Part shown: positions 16,103 to 23,388 of the stretch, one piece after another
Numbering within the stretch: position 1 is the first letter of the stretch
Layout: the number at the start of each line of letters is the position of its first letter
Notes under the pieces: generated by a model
Database searches by the model: none
What the model was told of the DNA's origin: nothing
Seen by the model: only the letters and a program-made list of their open reading frames with translations
Source: Candidatus Gastranaerophilales bacterium
GTDB taxonomy: Bacteria > Cyanobacteriota > Vampirovibrionia > Gastranaerophilales > Gastranaerophilaceae
DNA length: 38,110 nt
Direction: 5' to 3'
NCBI GenBank assembly: GCA_944326615.1
Contig: CALVEO010000013.1
Location: 1 to 38,110, forward strand
Made by a program: the position numbers and the translations under genes

Positions 16103-18781
16103 TTATTTACATCCGAGAGGTCCTTCTTCCTCTTTGCTGTGTTTGAATTCGATTACTGCCTGAGCTGCAGCAAGTCTTGCCTGCGGTACTCTGAACGGTG
16201 AACAAGATACATAGTTCAAGCCTATTCTGTGGCAGAATTTAACCGATGCCGGATCTCCGCCATGTTCTCCACAGATTCCGCGTTTTAGATGCGGTCTGAC
16301 TTTCAGAGCTTTATCAAGAGCTATCTTCATCAACTGTCCGACGCCTTCCTGATCAAGTGTCTGGAACGGGTTAGCAGGCAGAATTTTTTGTTCTACATAG
16401 TTTTGCAAGAACTTGCCTTCCGCATCGTCTCTTGAGTAACCGAATGTCATCTGCGTTAAATCGTTTGTTCCGAATGAGAAGAATTCTGCGTATTCTGCAA
16501 TTTGATCTGCTGTCAAAGCTGCACGCGGAATTTCAATCATTGTACCGAACATATAATCAACCATTACGCCTTTTTCATTCATAACTTCTTTTGCTACACG
16601 TTCAAGAACTCCTTTTACTGTTTTAAGTTCATTTACGTGCCCTACAAGGGGGATCATAATTTCAGGTTTTACATCTACCCCTTCTTTTTTCAAATCACAG
16701 GCAGCATAGAATATTGCTTTAACCTGCATTTCGTTGATTTCAGGATAAGTTAAACCTAAACGGCATCCTCTCAAGCCCATCATCGGGTTAGATTCAGACA
16801 TTGCTTCAACGATATTAAGAAGTTTTTCGTCTTCTTTGTAATCTTCGCCTTTAGCTTTTTTAGCAGCAACTTTAGCTATTAATTCTTCCTTATCAGGCAG
16901 GAATTCATGAAGCGGCGGATCAAGAAGTCTGATTGTCATTGATTTTTCTCCCAATGCTTTAAACATTGCATAGAAATCGCTGTACTGCATTGGAAGAAGA
17001 TGATCAAGAGCTTCTTTTCTTGCTTCCGGCGTACCTGCAATAATCATTTTTTGAACCCATGGAAGTCTTTCAGGATCCATAAACATGTGTTCTGTACGGC
17101 ATAAACCTACGCCTTCAGCACCGAGTTCAAGAGCTTTAGCAACATCTGCAGGAGTGTCTGCATTAGCTCTAACGCTCATTAGTTTAACTTCATCAACCCA
17201 TTTGAAGAGTTTTTGGAAGTTTTCATCCATTTTAGGCGGTATTAAATGAACTGCTCCAGCCATAACTTCACCTGTTCCGCCGTCGAGAGAAATAATATCA
17301 TCCTTATGGTAAACAGTTCCGTCTGCGGATGTCAGAGTTTCATTTTTAAGGTCGATTTTTAAATCTTCACAGCCTGCAACACAGGGTTTTCCCATACCTT
17401 TTGCAACAACGGCAGCGTGAGAAGTCATACCGCCTCTGAGTGTCAGAACACCTTGAGATTCAATCATACCATGAATATCATCAGGACAGGTTTCAATTCT
17501 GACTAAAATTACTTTTTCTCCTGCTTTCCCGCGTTCTGCGGCTTCTTCTGTATCAAATACGATTTTACCAACTGCAGCGCCAGGTGATGCTGCTAAACCT
17601 TTTGCAATCTGTTTTGCTTCTTTTTTAGCTGCAGGGTCAAAGTCAGGAAGAAGTACCTGATAAAGCTGGTTTGCATCAACAAGTTCAATTGCTCTTTCTT
17701 TATCTATGATGCCTTCTTCACACATTTCAACTGCAATTCTCACAGATGCTTTAGCAGTTCTTTTACCGTTACGTGTCTGGAGGATATACAATTTTCCTCT
17801 TTCAATTGTAAATTCCATATCTTGAACATCTTTGTAGCCTTTTTCAAGTTTTTTAGCAATATCAACATATTGTCTGTATAAATCCGGCATTTCATGTTCA
17901 AGTTCTGCAATCGGTTTCGGTGTTCTTATACCTGCAACAACGTCTTCGCCTTGAGCGTTTGTCAAATATTCACCATAGAATTTGTTTTCACCGGTTGACG
18001 GATTTCTTGTGAAAGAAACACCTGTTGCGCAGTCATCTCCCATGTTCCCGAATACCATTGTCTGTACGTTAACTGCAGTACCGTAATTATGGTCAATTTT
18101 ATAGTGATCTCTGTATGCTACTGCACGAGGAATGTTCCATGATCTAAATACTGCTTCAATTGCTTCTTCCAATTGAACGTAAGGATCCTGCGGAAATTCT
18201 TTCCCTGTTTCTTTTTTGATTAATTCTTTATAAGGTTCGATTAAAGATTTCCAATCTTCTGCTGTTAAGTCAGTATCTGATTTATAGCCTTTTTCTTCTT
18301 TAATTTTGTCAAGATAATCTTCAAATTTTTGTCTATCGATTTCCCAGGCAACAGAACCGAACATTGTTAAAAATCTTCTGTAAGAATCATAGCAGAATCT
18401 CGGGTTGTTTGTAAGTTTAATCATGCCTTCAACAGTTTTGTCGTTTAACCCCAAATTCAAAATTGTTTCCATCATACCGGGCATTGAAAGTCTTGCACCG
18501 GATCTTACAGAAACAAGCAGCGGGTTTTCTGCATCACCGAATTTTTTACCTGCCTGTGTTTCAACAACTGCAAGAGCGGTTTTTACCTCATCCATTAAGC
18601 CTGATGGCATTTTGTTGCCATGATTAATGTAATCCATACAGGTTTCTGTTGTAATTGTAAGCCCCGGCGGAACAGGAAGACCTAAATTAGTCATTTCTGC
18701 AAGGTTTGCACCTTTGCCGCCAAGGAGATTGCGCATATCAGCGTTACCTTCTTTGAATAACCATACGCGTTTTTCAGTCAT
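16103..18781 (-). CDS. ppdK: pyruvate, phosphate dikinase
   Basis: An 892-aa enzyme interconverting pyruvate, ATP and Pi with PEP, AMP and PPi. The N-terminal ATP-grasp domain (NLLGGKGANLAEM) is followed by the swivelling domain with the phospho-histidine motif GGMTSHAAVVAKGMGKPC. With the start at 18781 the catalytic His falls at residue 455, the same number as in the well-studied clostridial enzyme. The C-terminal TIM-barrel ends with GICGEHGGDP and the catalytic Cys region NYVSCSPFRVP. The frame is open 11 codons further upstream, but AAAGGAG is six bases before the chosen ATG. In anaerobes it supports PPi-linked glycolysis or gluconeogenesis. Confidence 0.96.
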   Translation of the reverse strand: MTEKRVWLFKEGNADMRNLLGGKGANLAEMTNLGLPVPPGLTITTETCMDYINHGNKMPSGLMDEVKTALAVVETQAGKKFGDAENPLLVSVRSGARLSMPGMMETILNLGLNDKTVEGMIKLTNNPRFCYDSYRRFLTMFGSVAWEIDRQKFEDYLDKIKEEKGYKSDTDLTAEDWKSLIEPYKELIKKETGKEFPQDPYVQLEEAIEAVFRSWNIPRAVAYRDHYKIDHNYGTAVNVQTMVFGNMGDDCATGVSFTRNPSTGENKFYGEYLTNAQGEDVVAGIRTPKPIAELEHEMPDLYRQYVDIAKKLEKGYKDVQDMEFTIERGKLYILQTRNGKRTAKASVRIAVEMCEEGIIDKERAIELVDANQLYQVLLPDFDPAAKKEAKQIAKGLAASPGAAVGKIVFDTEEAAERGKAGEKVILVRIETCPDDIHGMIESQGVLTLRGGMTSHAAVVAKGMGKPCVAGCEDLKIDLKNETLTSADGTVYHKDDIISLDGGTGEVMAGAVHLIPPKMDENFQKLFKWVDEVKLMSVRANADTPADVAKALELGAEGVGLCRTEHMFMDPERLPWVQKMIIAGTPEARKEALDHLLPMQYSDFYAMFKALGEKSMTIRLLDPPLHEFLPDKEELIAKVAAKKAKGEDYKEDEKLLNIVEAMSESNPMMGLRGCRLGLTYPEINEMQVKAIFYAACDLKKEGVDVKPEIMIPLVGHVNELKTVKGVLERVAKEVMNEKGVMVDYMFGTMIEIPRAALTADQIAEYAEFFSFGTNDLTQMTFGYSRDDAEGKFLQNYVEQKILPANPFQTLDQEGVGQLMKIALDKALKVRPHLKRGICGEHGGDPASVKFCHRIGLNYVSCSPFRVPQARLAAAQAVIEFKHSKEEEGPLGCK

Positions 18782-18855
18782 ATTCATCTCCTTTCTTATT
18801 CGTATAATAAACACTTTTTAATGTTTTTACTATAACACAAAAATAATATATCATG

Positions 18856-18884
18856 TTGAAAAATAAAAAAAAATACTTTATAAT
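18856..18884 (+). promoter_or_regulatory. consensus promoter upstream of the G10 tract and prepilin
   Basis: TTGAAA (18856-18861) and TATAAT (18879-18884) are 17 bases apart, close to the sigma-70 ideal. Transcription would start near 18891. AAAGGAG (18906-18912) and an ATG (18919) follow at proper spacing. Confidence 0.75.
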
Positions 18885-18918
18885 AATTATGTAGTTTAAT
18901 TTTTGAAAGGAGACTTAA

Positions 18919-18966
18919 ATGCGAAAAATTGATTATTCCGAAATGTCGGGGGGGGGGCACTTTTAG
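18919..18966 (+). CDS. short leader reading frame with G10 tract (prepilin start, out of frame)
   Basis: ATG 18919, preceded by a strong promoter and AAAGGAG, reads MRKIDYSEMSGGGHF and stops at 18964-18966. The run of ten G (18948-18957) sits in codons 10-13. With 11 or 8 G the same start would continue without a stop into the prepilin frame (ALLAGRRAVSQVV, then joining 19020) to give a 436-residue protein (11 G). With 9 G it ends after 19 codons. This is what a slipped-strand on/off switch looks like, although a simple pseudogene or an assembly error in the homopolymer is possible. Confidence 0.55.
   Translation: MRKIDYSEMSGGGHF
18948..18957 (+). repeat. homopolymer tract G10
   Basis: Ten consecutive G in a very AT-rich region, 29 bases into a well-initiated reading frame. 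Long G tracts are rare by chance at this base composition and are classic sites of slipped-strand mispairing. Confidence 0.9.
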
Positions 18967-19007
18967 CTGGCAGAAGGGCTGTAAGTCAAGTCGTTTCCAG
19001 TAATATC

Positions 19008-19069
19008 ATTGCGCATTTATTGCGCAATCCGGAATTTGTCCTAAAAAGATCGCGCAACATATGCGCGAT
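19008..19069. repeat. pair of REP-like hairpins
   Basis: Two palindromes with the same geometry follow each other. ATTGCGC/GCGCAAT (19008-19014, 19022-19028) and ATCGCGC/GCGCGAT (19049-19055, 19063-19069) each have perfect 7-base arms and 7-base loops and share GCGC cores. Such twin GC-rich hairpins are the hallmark of REP/BIME-type elements. They lie within the open frame that leads into the prepilin. Confidence 0.6.
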
Positions 19070-20228
19070 GACAGGTCTTAATATTCAATTTCTTTCTCTT
19101 TTTGAATATGATGTCATTATATGGCAGGTTTTTATTCGGATGCTAGGATACTATGGCAGTAATGCAGTAGGACGTATCGTAAAAATTTTCCCTCTCTTGG
19201 GAGAGGAATTTATCAGAGGTCAGGAAGCCCAGAAGGCAAGAGGGCAAGCTGGTTTAGAAGATAGGAAGGTAAGAAGGTATGAGGATAGGCCATTTACGGT
19301 AAAAAGCTTATCCTCCTATCCTCCTACCCTCATATCTTCTGATAACCCTCTCCCTCAATCCCTCCCCCAGGGGAGGGAAGCAGAAAAATGCGCTTCACGT
19401 TTCACTCTTCACACTTCACTAAAAAAACAAACCGCCTTTACGTTGGCTGAAGGTGCTACGCACGTAGTCCACTTTGACGACATTCGTCAAGCCGCGTTTA
19501 ATTTGGTGAAAGGTAATACGCACGTAGCCCACTTTGACAAAATTCGTCGCGCTGCGTTCACTTTGGCTGAGGTGTTGATTACCTTAGGAATTATCGGTGT
19601 TGTCGCGGCCATGACTATGCCTGTTTTGGTTGGAAGCTACAGAAAAACGGTTACAGAAACAAAGTTACAAAAATTTTATTCTATAATGAACCAGGCAATA
19701 AAACTTGCAGAAGTTGATTATGGTGAAGCTTCTATGTGGGTGCCGCAGCGCGGTGATGATAACGGTGATTTTGGTGTATGGTATAACACATATCTTGACA
19801 AAAACATAAAATCATTGAGTAAAAACTATTATGATCTTTATTATCATGTAGCATTTTCTGACGGAAGCGGTTTTGCAGCATATATTCCTAAAGCACCTTC
19901 GGATGGAACTGCCATGGGGCCGGTAAGAGCATATATATTTTACTGTACTGATTATAAATACTGCTCTATGCCTACATATGAAGGAACTAGTGGAACAACG
20001 TTTGATGAGAGAAATTCATACGATGGAAAACATACATTCCTGTTTTCAATTTGCTCAGATGGAAGATTCGCTGCATCAGGATGTGTTTCCGCAGATGATA
20101 ATTATTATTCCAGAGATGTGTTACTAAGCGGTTGTGCAGACTCTGACCCGCACAAGAGGCACCTTTGTACTGCTCTTATTCAGCATGACGGCTGGAAGAT
20201 AAGCAAAGATTACCCTTGGATAAAATAA
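19020..20228 (+). CDS. prepilin-like protein with repeat-laden 5' region
   Basis: The genuine protein begins near residue 178 of this open frame. RRAAFTLAEVLITLGIIGVV is a type IV prepilin/type II pseudopilin cleavage and hydrophobic-helix motif (cleavage before Phe180, Glu at mature position 5). It is followed by about 200 residues of pilin-like globular domain with cysteines and the C-terminal end QHDGWKISKDYPWIK. The first 177 residues are encoded by repeats: REP-like hairpins, a purine/pyrimidine repeat and two extra copies of the cleavage motif at Phe140 and Phe160. No ribosome site suits any start between 19020 and 19557; the only well-made start is ATG 18919, one base out of frame through a G10 tract. 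Expressed pilin therefore needs a frame change or an unrecognised start. It would be processed by a PilD-type peptidase and placed in the inner membrane. Confidence 0.7.
   Translation: MRNPEFVLKRSRNICAMTGLNIQFLSLFEYDVIIWQVFIRMLGYYGSNAVGRIVKIFPLLGEEFIRGQEAQKARGQAGLEDRKVRRYEDRPFTVKSLSSYPPTLISSDNPLPQSLPQGREAEKCASRFTLHTSLKKQTAFTLAEGATHVVHFDDIRQAAFNLVKGNTHVAHFDKIRRAAFTLAEVLITLGIIGVVAAMTMPVLVGSYRKTVTETKLQKFYSIMNQAIKLAEVDYGEASMWVPQRGDDNGDFGVWYNTYLDKNIKSLSKNYYDLYYHVAFSDGSGFAAYIPKAPSDGTAMGPVRAYIFYCTDYKYCSMPTYEGTSGTTFDERNSYDGKHTFLFSICSDGRFAASGCVSADDNYYSRDVLLSGCADSDPHKRHLCTALIQHDGWKISKDYPWIK
19190..19376. repeat. dispersed repeat block shared with 11.7-12.0 kb
   Basis: This block holds a CCTCTC/GAGAGG palindrome (19191-19206), AGAAGGCAAGAGGGCAAGCT, an imperfect inverted repeat of about 34 bases (about 19257-19290 against 19312-19345: AGAAGATAGGAAGGTAAGAA and its near-complement), and CCCTCCCC/GGGGAGGG (about 19358-19375). 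Matching strings occur at 11750-11775 and 11935-12001 (AGGGCAAGAGGGCA; CTTACCCTCCTATCTTCCTA). It interrupts the 5' part of the prepilin frame without creating a stop. Confidence 0.65.
19431..19571 (+). repeat. 60-bp tandem repeats carrying the prepilin cleavage motif
   Basis: Units start at 19431, 19491 and 19551 (third partial). Each begins with codons for A-F-(T/N)-L-(A/V)-(E/K). Units one and two match at 46 of 60 positions, and the third continues as the real pilin helix. Between motif copies lies a segment with its own dyads (CTACG-CA-CGTAG and TTGACGA-CAT-TCGTCAA in unit one). Encoded spacers read GATHVVHFDDIRQ and GNTHVAHFDKIRR. Confidence 0.85.
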
Positions 20229-20234
20229 CCTGGA

Positions 20235-20465
20235 TTATTTTTTGAAATAATCACATATTAATGTTTTTTTGCGCGGGATAAGATTTTTTATCCCGTCAAA
20301 AAATCTGCTTTTTTTCGAATCTTCAAGTTCTTTTTTCAGGATTGCTTTTTCTAAAACGACTTTGTTGTATAAATCTGAGCATACAGAACTTTTTTCAACA
20401 TGTTCTTTTAATTTGGCAAGTTGAATCTCTTTTTCTCTAATAAATCGGATAAGTTCTTTTTTCAC
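20235..20465 (-). CDS. small coiled-coil protein of unknown function
   Basis: A 76-aa charged protein, not recognised. Residues 1-50 (KKELIRFIREKEIQLAKLKE onward) form a likely coiled coil; the C terminus is basic (RFFDGIKNLIPRKK). The frame opens at an ATG (20492) with no ribosome site. The GTG at 20465 is preferred, since GAGG lies about eight bases upstream. It follows the oxidoreductase operon on the same strand after 82 bases and ends only six bases from the prepilin stop (convergent). Two short hairpins (20233-20252 and 20274-20295) overlap its 3' end. Confidence 0.6.
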   Translation of the reverse strand: MKKELIRFIREKEIQLAKLKEHVEKSSVCSDLYNKVVLEKAILKKELEDSKKSRFFDGIKNLIPRKKTLICDYFKK

Positions 20466-20547
20466 TTTGAAAACCTCAATGAACTGTACCATATTAGAAT
20501 AATCTCAATCTAAAATTTTTAAATCGGCTTTTTAGTTGATTTAATAT

Positions 20548-21096
20548 TTATACGTGCAATAAATCATATTCATAGCCTATTTTTAAAGCTTTGATATTTA
20601 AAGGCAGAAGATTTTTTCTGTGGGGCGGAATTACCGCATCAAGCGCCTGGCTTAATGTCTCAAGAGAAACTACTTTTCCGGCTTTTGCAAGAATTCCGAG
20701 CGCAAGAATATTAGCCATTTTTACATTGCCTAAATCCTCTGCAAGCTTTGAAATCGGGGCAAAAAGATAATTTATGTCGGTTCTTGTTTTTATTTCTTTA
20801 ACAAGGGTTGAATTTGCAATCATCAGTCCGCCTTTTTTTATTTTTGACAAAAATCTGTCAAATGAAGCCTGATTTAGTGCAATAATAAAATCTGCATCTG
20901 GTTTGTTTACTTCGCTTACATCTTCATCACTTTCAACAATTTCGCAGTTGACAGTTCCACCGCGCATTTCAGCTCCGTAGGAAGGATACCAGGTTACATT
21001 TTTCCCTGCGAGCATAAAAGCGTTAGCCAGTACCTCTCCGGCTAATAATACGCCCTGACCGCCAAATCCTGCTATTATAAAATTCTTTTCACTCAT
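20548..21096 (-). CDS. vorC: 2-oxoacid:ferredoxin oxidoreductase, gamma subunit
   Basis: A 182-aa gamma subunit. The N-terminal GFGGQGVLLAGEVLANA is the family signature, and the WYPSYGAEMRGG segment is also typical. It is last in a delta-alpha-beta-gamma operon with 14 bases to the beta gene and GGAG before its ATG. With the other subunits it oxidises a 2-oxoacid to acyl-CoA and CO2 and reduces ferredoxin. Substrate class is taken from the alpha subunit, so the symbol is provisional. Confidence 0.88.
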   Translation of the reverse strand: MSEKNFIIAGFGGQGVLLAGEVLANAFMLAGKNVTWYPSYGAEMRGGTVNCEIVESDEDVSEVNKPDADFIIALNQASFDRFLSKIKKGGLMIANSTLVKEIKTRTDINYLFAPISKLAEDLGNVKMANILALGILAKAGKVVSLETLSQALDAVIPPHRKNLLPLNIKALKIGYEYDLLHV

Positions 21097-21110
21097 TTTT
21101 TCTCCACCCC

Positions 21111-21872
21111 TTACGATTTATTAAATTCTGAAGTTAGGTCTTTGTATATACCTGGTTTAAATACCGGCATCATTTCGTTTCTTACTCTTTCATGTGCCTT
21201 TTGAGGAGACATTTTCCAATTTGTAGGGCAGGTTGAAAGTATTTCAACAAAACCTAATCCAAGCCCTTTTATCTGAACCTCAAAAGCTTTTTTAATAGCC
21301 TGTTTTGCTTTTCTGATATTTGCAATAGTGTCAAGGGACACTCTTGCAGAAAAAGCTGTACCGTCACAAAGAGCGATATGTTCGGCAATTTTTATCGGAT
21401 ATCCGTAATAATCAACATTTCTGCCTGTCGGAGATGTTGTTGTTACCTGACCAACAAGTGTTGTAGGACCTAATTGTCCGCCAGTCATGCCGTAAGTTGT
21501 ATTGTTTATACATATTGCTGTAATTTTTTCACCTCTCAAGGCTGCATGCATACTTTCTGCCAGTCCGATTGATGCAAAATCCCCGTCACCCTGATAGGTA
21601 AATACAATTTTATCAGGTCTTGCTCTTTTTATCCCCGTAGCTTCTGCCATAGCTCTTCCATGAGGAGCTTCAAGCGCATCTATGTTTATAAAGTCATATA
21701 TTGTTACCGAACATCCGATAGATGCTGCAAGAATTGTGTTTTCTCTAATCCCGAGTTCATCAAGCACCTCTGCTACAAGCCTTACGGCAACCCCATGGTC
21801 GCATCCCGGGCAGAATGAATATTTTACGTCTCCTTTTAAAGATTCAGGTAATTTAAAAACTTGTGTGGCCAT
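21111..21872 (-). CDS. vorA: 2-oxoacid:ferredoxin oxidoreductase, beta subunit (TPP-binding)
   Basis: A 253-aa subunit carrying thiamine pyrophosphate. FCPGCDHG (20-27) is the conserved cysteine motif near the N terminus. GDGD (95-98) through NN (123-124) is the TPP/Mg binding motif (GDGDFASIGLAE, then ICINNTTYGMTGGQ). The length matches KorB/VorA subunits, which are shorter than PorB. Its ATG overlaps the alpha stop by one base (TAATG), with GAGGAA upstream, so translation is coupled. Confidence 0.9.
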   Translation of the reverse strand: MATQVFKLPESLKGDVKYSFCPGCDHGVAVRLVAEVLDELGIRENTILAASIGCSVTIYDFINIDALEAPHGRAMAEATGIKRARPDKIVFTYQGDGDFASIGLAESMHAALRGEKITAICINNTTYGMTGGQLGPTTLVGQVTTTSPTGRNVDYYGYPIKIAEHIALCDGTAFSARVSLDTIANIRKAKQAIKKAFEVQIKGLGLGFVEILSTCPTNWKMSPQKAHERVRNEMMPVFKPGIYKDLTSEFNKS

Positions 21873-22936
21873 TATAATAATTCCTCAATTCTTCTAACAA
21901 TATCATCAGCAGAAGGCGGAACGCCTACTCCTTTATTTATTAATTCAACAGGACATGCACCGTTAACAGCAAGTCTGACATCATTTACCATCTGACCCAT
22001 GTTCACTTCCACTGTTATAAATTTCTTTACCGACTGTGCAAGTTCGAAAATTCTTTTATTCGGGAAGGGATAGAGGGTAATCGGTCTTAAAAATCCTGCT
22101 TTAATTCCTTTTTCACGTAAGATTTTCATTGCTGTTTTTACGTTTCTTGAAGTGCTTCCAAAACTTGTCAGAATAATTTCTGCATCTTCTGTGTTAAGTT
22201 CTTCCCATTCTGTTTCATTTTCTTCAATAAGTCTGTATTTATCGTACAATTTATTCAAAAATTCACATCTGTCATCCGCAAGCGGGCCGTAAGAACGTAT
22301 AATTCTGCCGTCTCTGCCTCTGGCACCTGTTAATGCCCAGCTTGATGTATCAATTTCAGGATACGGATAATCATAGAATTCTACAGGTTCCATCATCTGC
22401 CCTAATAGTCCGTCAGCTAATAATACTGCCGGATTTCTGTATTTTTGTGCAAGATAGAATACTTTGTATGTTAAATCTACACATTCCTGAACAGTTGAAG
22501 GTGCAAGGACTATCAGCTTATAATCCCCGTTTCCACCGCCTTTTGTAGCCTGAATATAATCCCCCTGAGACGGATAAATATTGCCAAGTCCGGGGCCGCC
22601 CCTCATGACACTTACCAGAACTACAGGCAATTCATCTGCTGCCGCGTATGACAGACCTTCCTGCATTAAAGATACAGCGCAGGAAGAAGATGATGTCATG
22701 GCTTTTACCCCTGTCGATACCGCACCTATTGTCATATTAATTGCAGCAAGTTCGCTCTCTGCTGAAACATAGCCTCTTTTCAGCTCCTGCATCTTTCCGC
22801 TCATAAATTCTCCGATTTCGCTCTGTGGCGTAATTGGATATCCGAAATAACACCGGCATCCAGCTAAAATTGCAGCGTTTGCTATTGCATAATTCCCTTT
22901 TGTTAAAACTTTTTTATTTGTTAAGCATTGTGTCAT
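21872..22936 (-). CDS. vorB: 2-oxoacid:ferredoxin oxidoreductase, alpha subunit (VorB-like)
   Basis: A 354-aa alpha subunit. The pyrimidine-binding region reads GNYAIANAAILAGCRCYFGY and PITPQSEI. The segment VMRGGPGLGNIYPSQGDYIQ with ATKGGGNGDY, and LLGQMMEPVEF later, closely resemble VorB (2-oxoisovalerate:ferredoxin oxidoreductase) rather than pyruvate enzymes. VOR and KOR are close relatives, so 2-oxoglutarate remains possible. Branched-chain 2-oxoacids would yield branched acyl-CoA and reduced ferredoxin. It is 60 bases downstream of the ferredoxin subunit and coupled to the beta subunit. Confidence 0.88.
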   Translation of the reverse strand: MTQCLTNKKVLTKGNYAIANAAILAGCRCYFGYPITPQSEIGEFMSGKMQELKRGYVSAESELAAINMTIGAVSTGVKAMTSSSSCAVSLMQEGLSYAAADELPVVLVSVMRGGPGLGNIYPSQGDYIQATKGGGNGDYKLIVLAPSTVQECVDLTYKVFYLAQKYRNPAVLLADGLLGQMMEPVEFYDYPYPEIDTSSWALTGARGRDGRIIRSYGPLADDRCEFLNKLYDKYRLIEENETEWEELNTEDAEIILTSFGSTSRNVKTAMKILREKGIKAGFLRPITLYPFPNKRIFELAQSVKKFITVEVNMGQMVNDVRLAVNGACPVELINKGVGVPPSADDIVRRIEELL

Positions 22937-22996
22937 ATTTTATCCTCATCGATAATTTTTATTGTGGAAACAATTTTACAGTCCCTTTAAAAATTT

Positions 22997-23209
22997 TTAG
23001 TCTTTATATACTTCTGTTATGGCTAAATCAGGGCATCTTACAGCACACATAGCACATCCGAGACATTCATGATTCGGATCATTAAATTCTACTGTGTGAA
23101 CGCCGAGACTGTTTGTTTCATTTCCGACTTTGAGAAGTTTTTTGGGGCATTCATTTATACAAAGATAGCATGCTTTACATTTATTTTTGTCTATTACTAT
23201 TCTGCTCAT
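22997..23209 (-). CDS. vorD: 2-oxoacid:ferredoxin oxidoreductase, delta subunit (2[4Fe-4S] ferredoxin)
   Basis: A 70-aa ferredoxin-type subunit with two complete CxxCxxCxxxC motifs: Cys11, 14, 17, 21 and Cys49, 52, 55, 59, so two [4Fe-4S] clusters. It is first in the operon and moves electrons from the TPP site to external ferredoxin. AGAGGGA precedes the ATG. The order delta-alpha-beta-gamma is the standard KOR/VOR layout. Confidence 0.92.
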   Translation of the reverse strand: MSRIVIDKNKCKACYLCINECPKKLLKVGNETNSLGVHTVEFNDPNHECLGCAMCAVRCPDLAITEVYKD

Positions 23210-23242
23210 CTTTCCCTCTGTTTATACAATCGTCTAATTTTT

Positions 23243-23251
23243 ATTATATCA
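23243..23251 (-). promoter_or_regulatory. extended -10 promoter of the vorDBAC operon
   Basis: On the minus strand TGA precedes TATAAT (bases 23248 to 23243), a perfect extended -10 element. No clear -35 box is at the usual distance. Transcription near 23236 would leave a leader of about 27 bases before vorD. Confidence 0.55.
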
Positions 23252-23307
23252 CTTAATAATAAAAATGATACTTTATCTTTACAATTGTAATAATAAACGT
23301 TAACAGT

Positions 23308-23337
23308 TTGCATAGATTGCTATTCTTCTGATAAAAT
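23308..23337 (+). promoter_or_regulatory. putative promoter of the giant coiled-coil gene
   Basis: TTGCAT (23308-23313) and TAAAAT (23332-23337) are spaced by 18 bases, about 50 bases before the start codon. A competing TATAAT-like stretch lies a few bases downstream, so the assignment is tentative. Confidence 0.4.
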
Positions 23338-23388
23338 ATTTGTAAAAATATAATATAAAGTGGGATATATTTTAAGAAAGAGAACAAA

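Noticed and set aside
18919-20228. Programmed ribosomal frameshifting at the G10 tract
   Set aside because: A G homopolymer is not a typical slippery heptamer and no clear downstream pseudoknot was identified; slipped-strand DNA variation explains it more simply.
20274-20295. CGGGATAA/TTATCCCG hairpin as a terminator
   Set aside because: No T-run follows on either strand (A-rich on the minus side, TCAAAAAA on the plus side), and it lies within a plausible coding frame.
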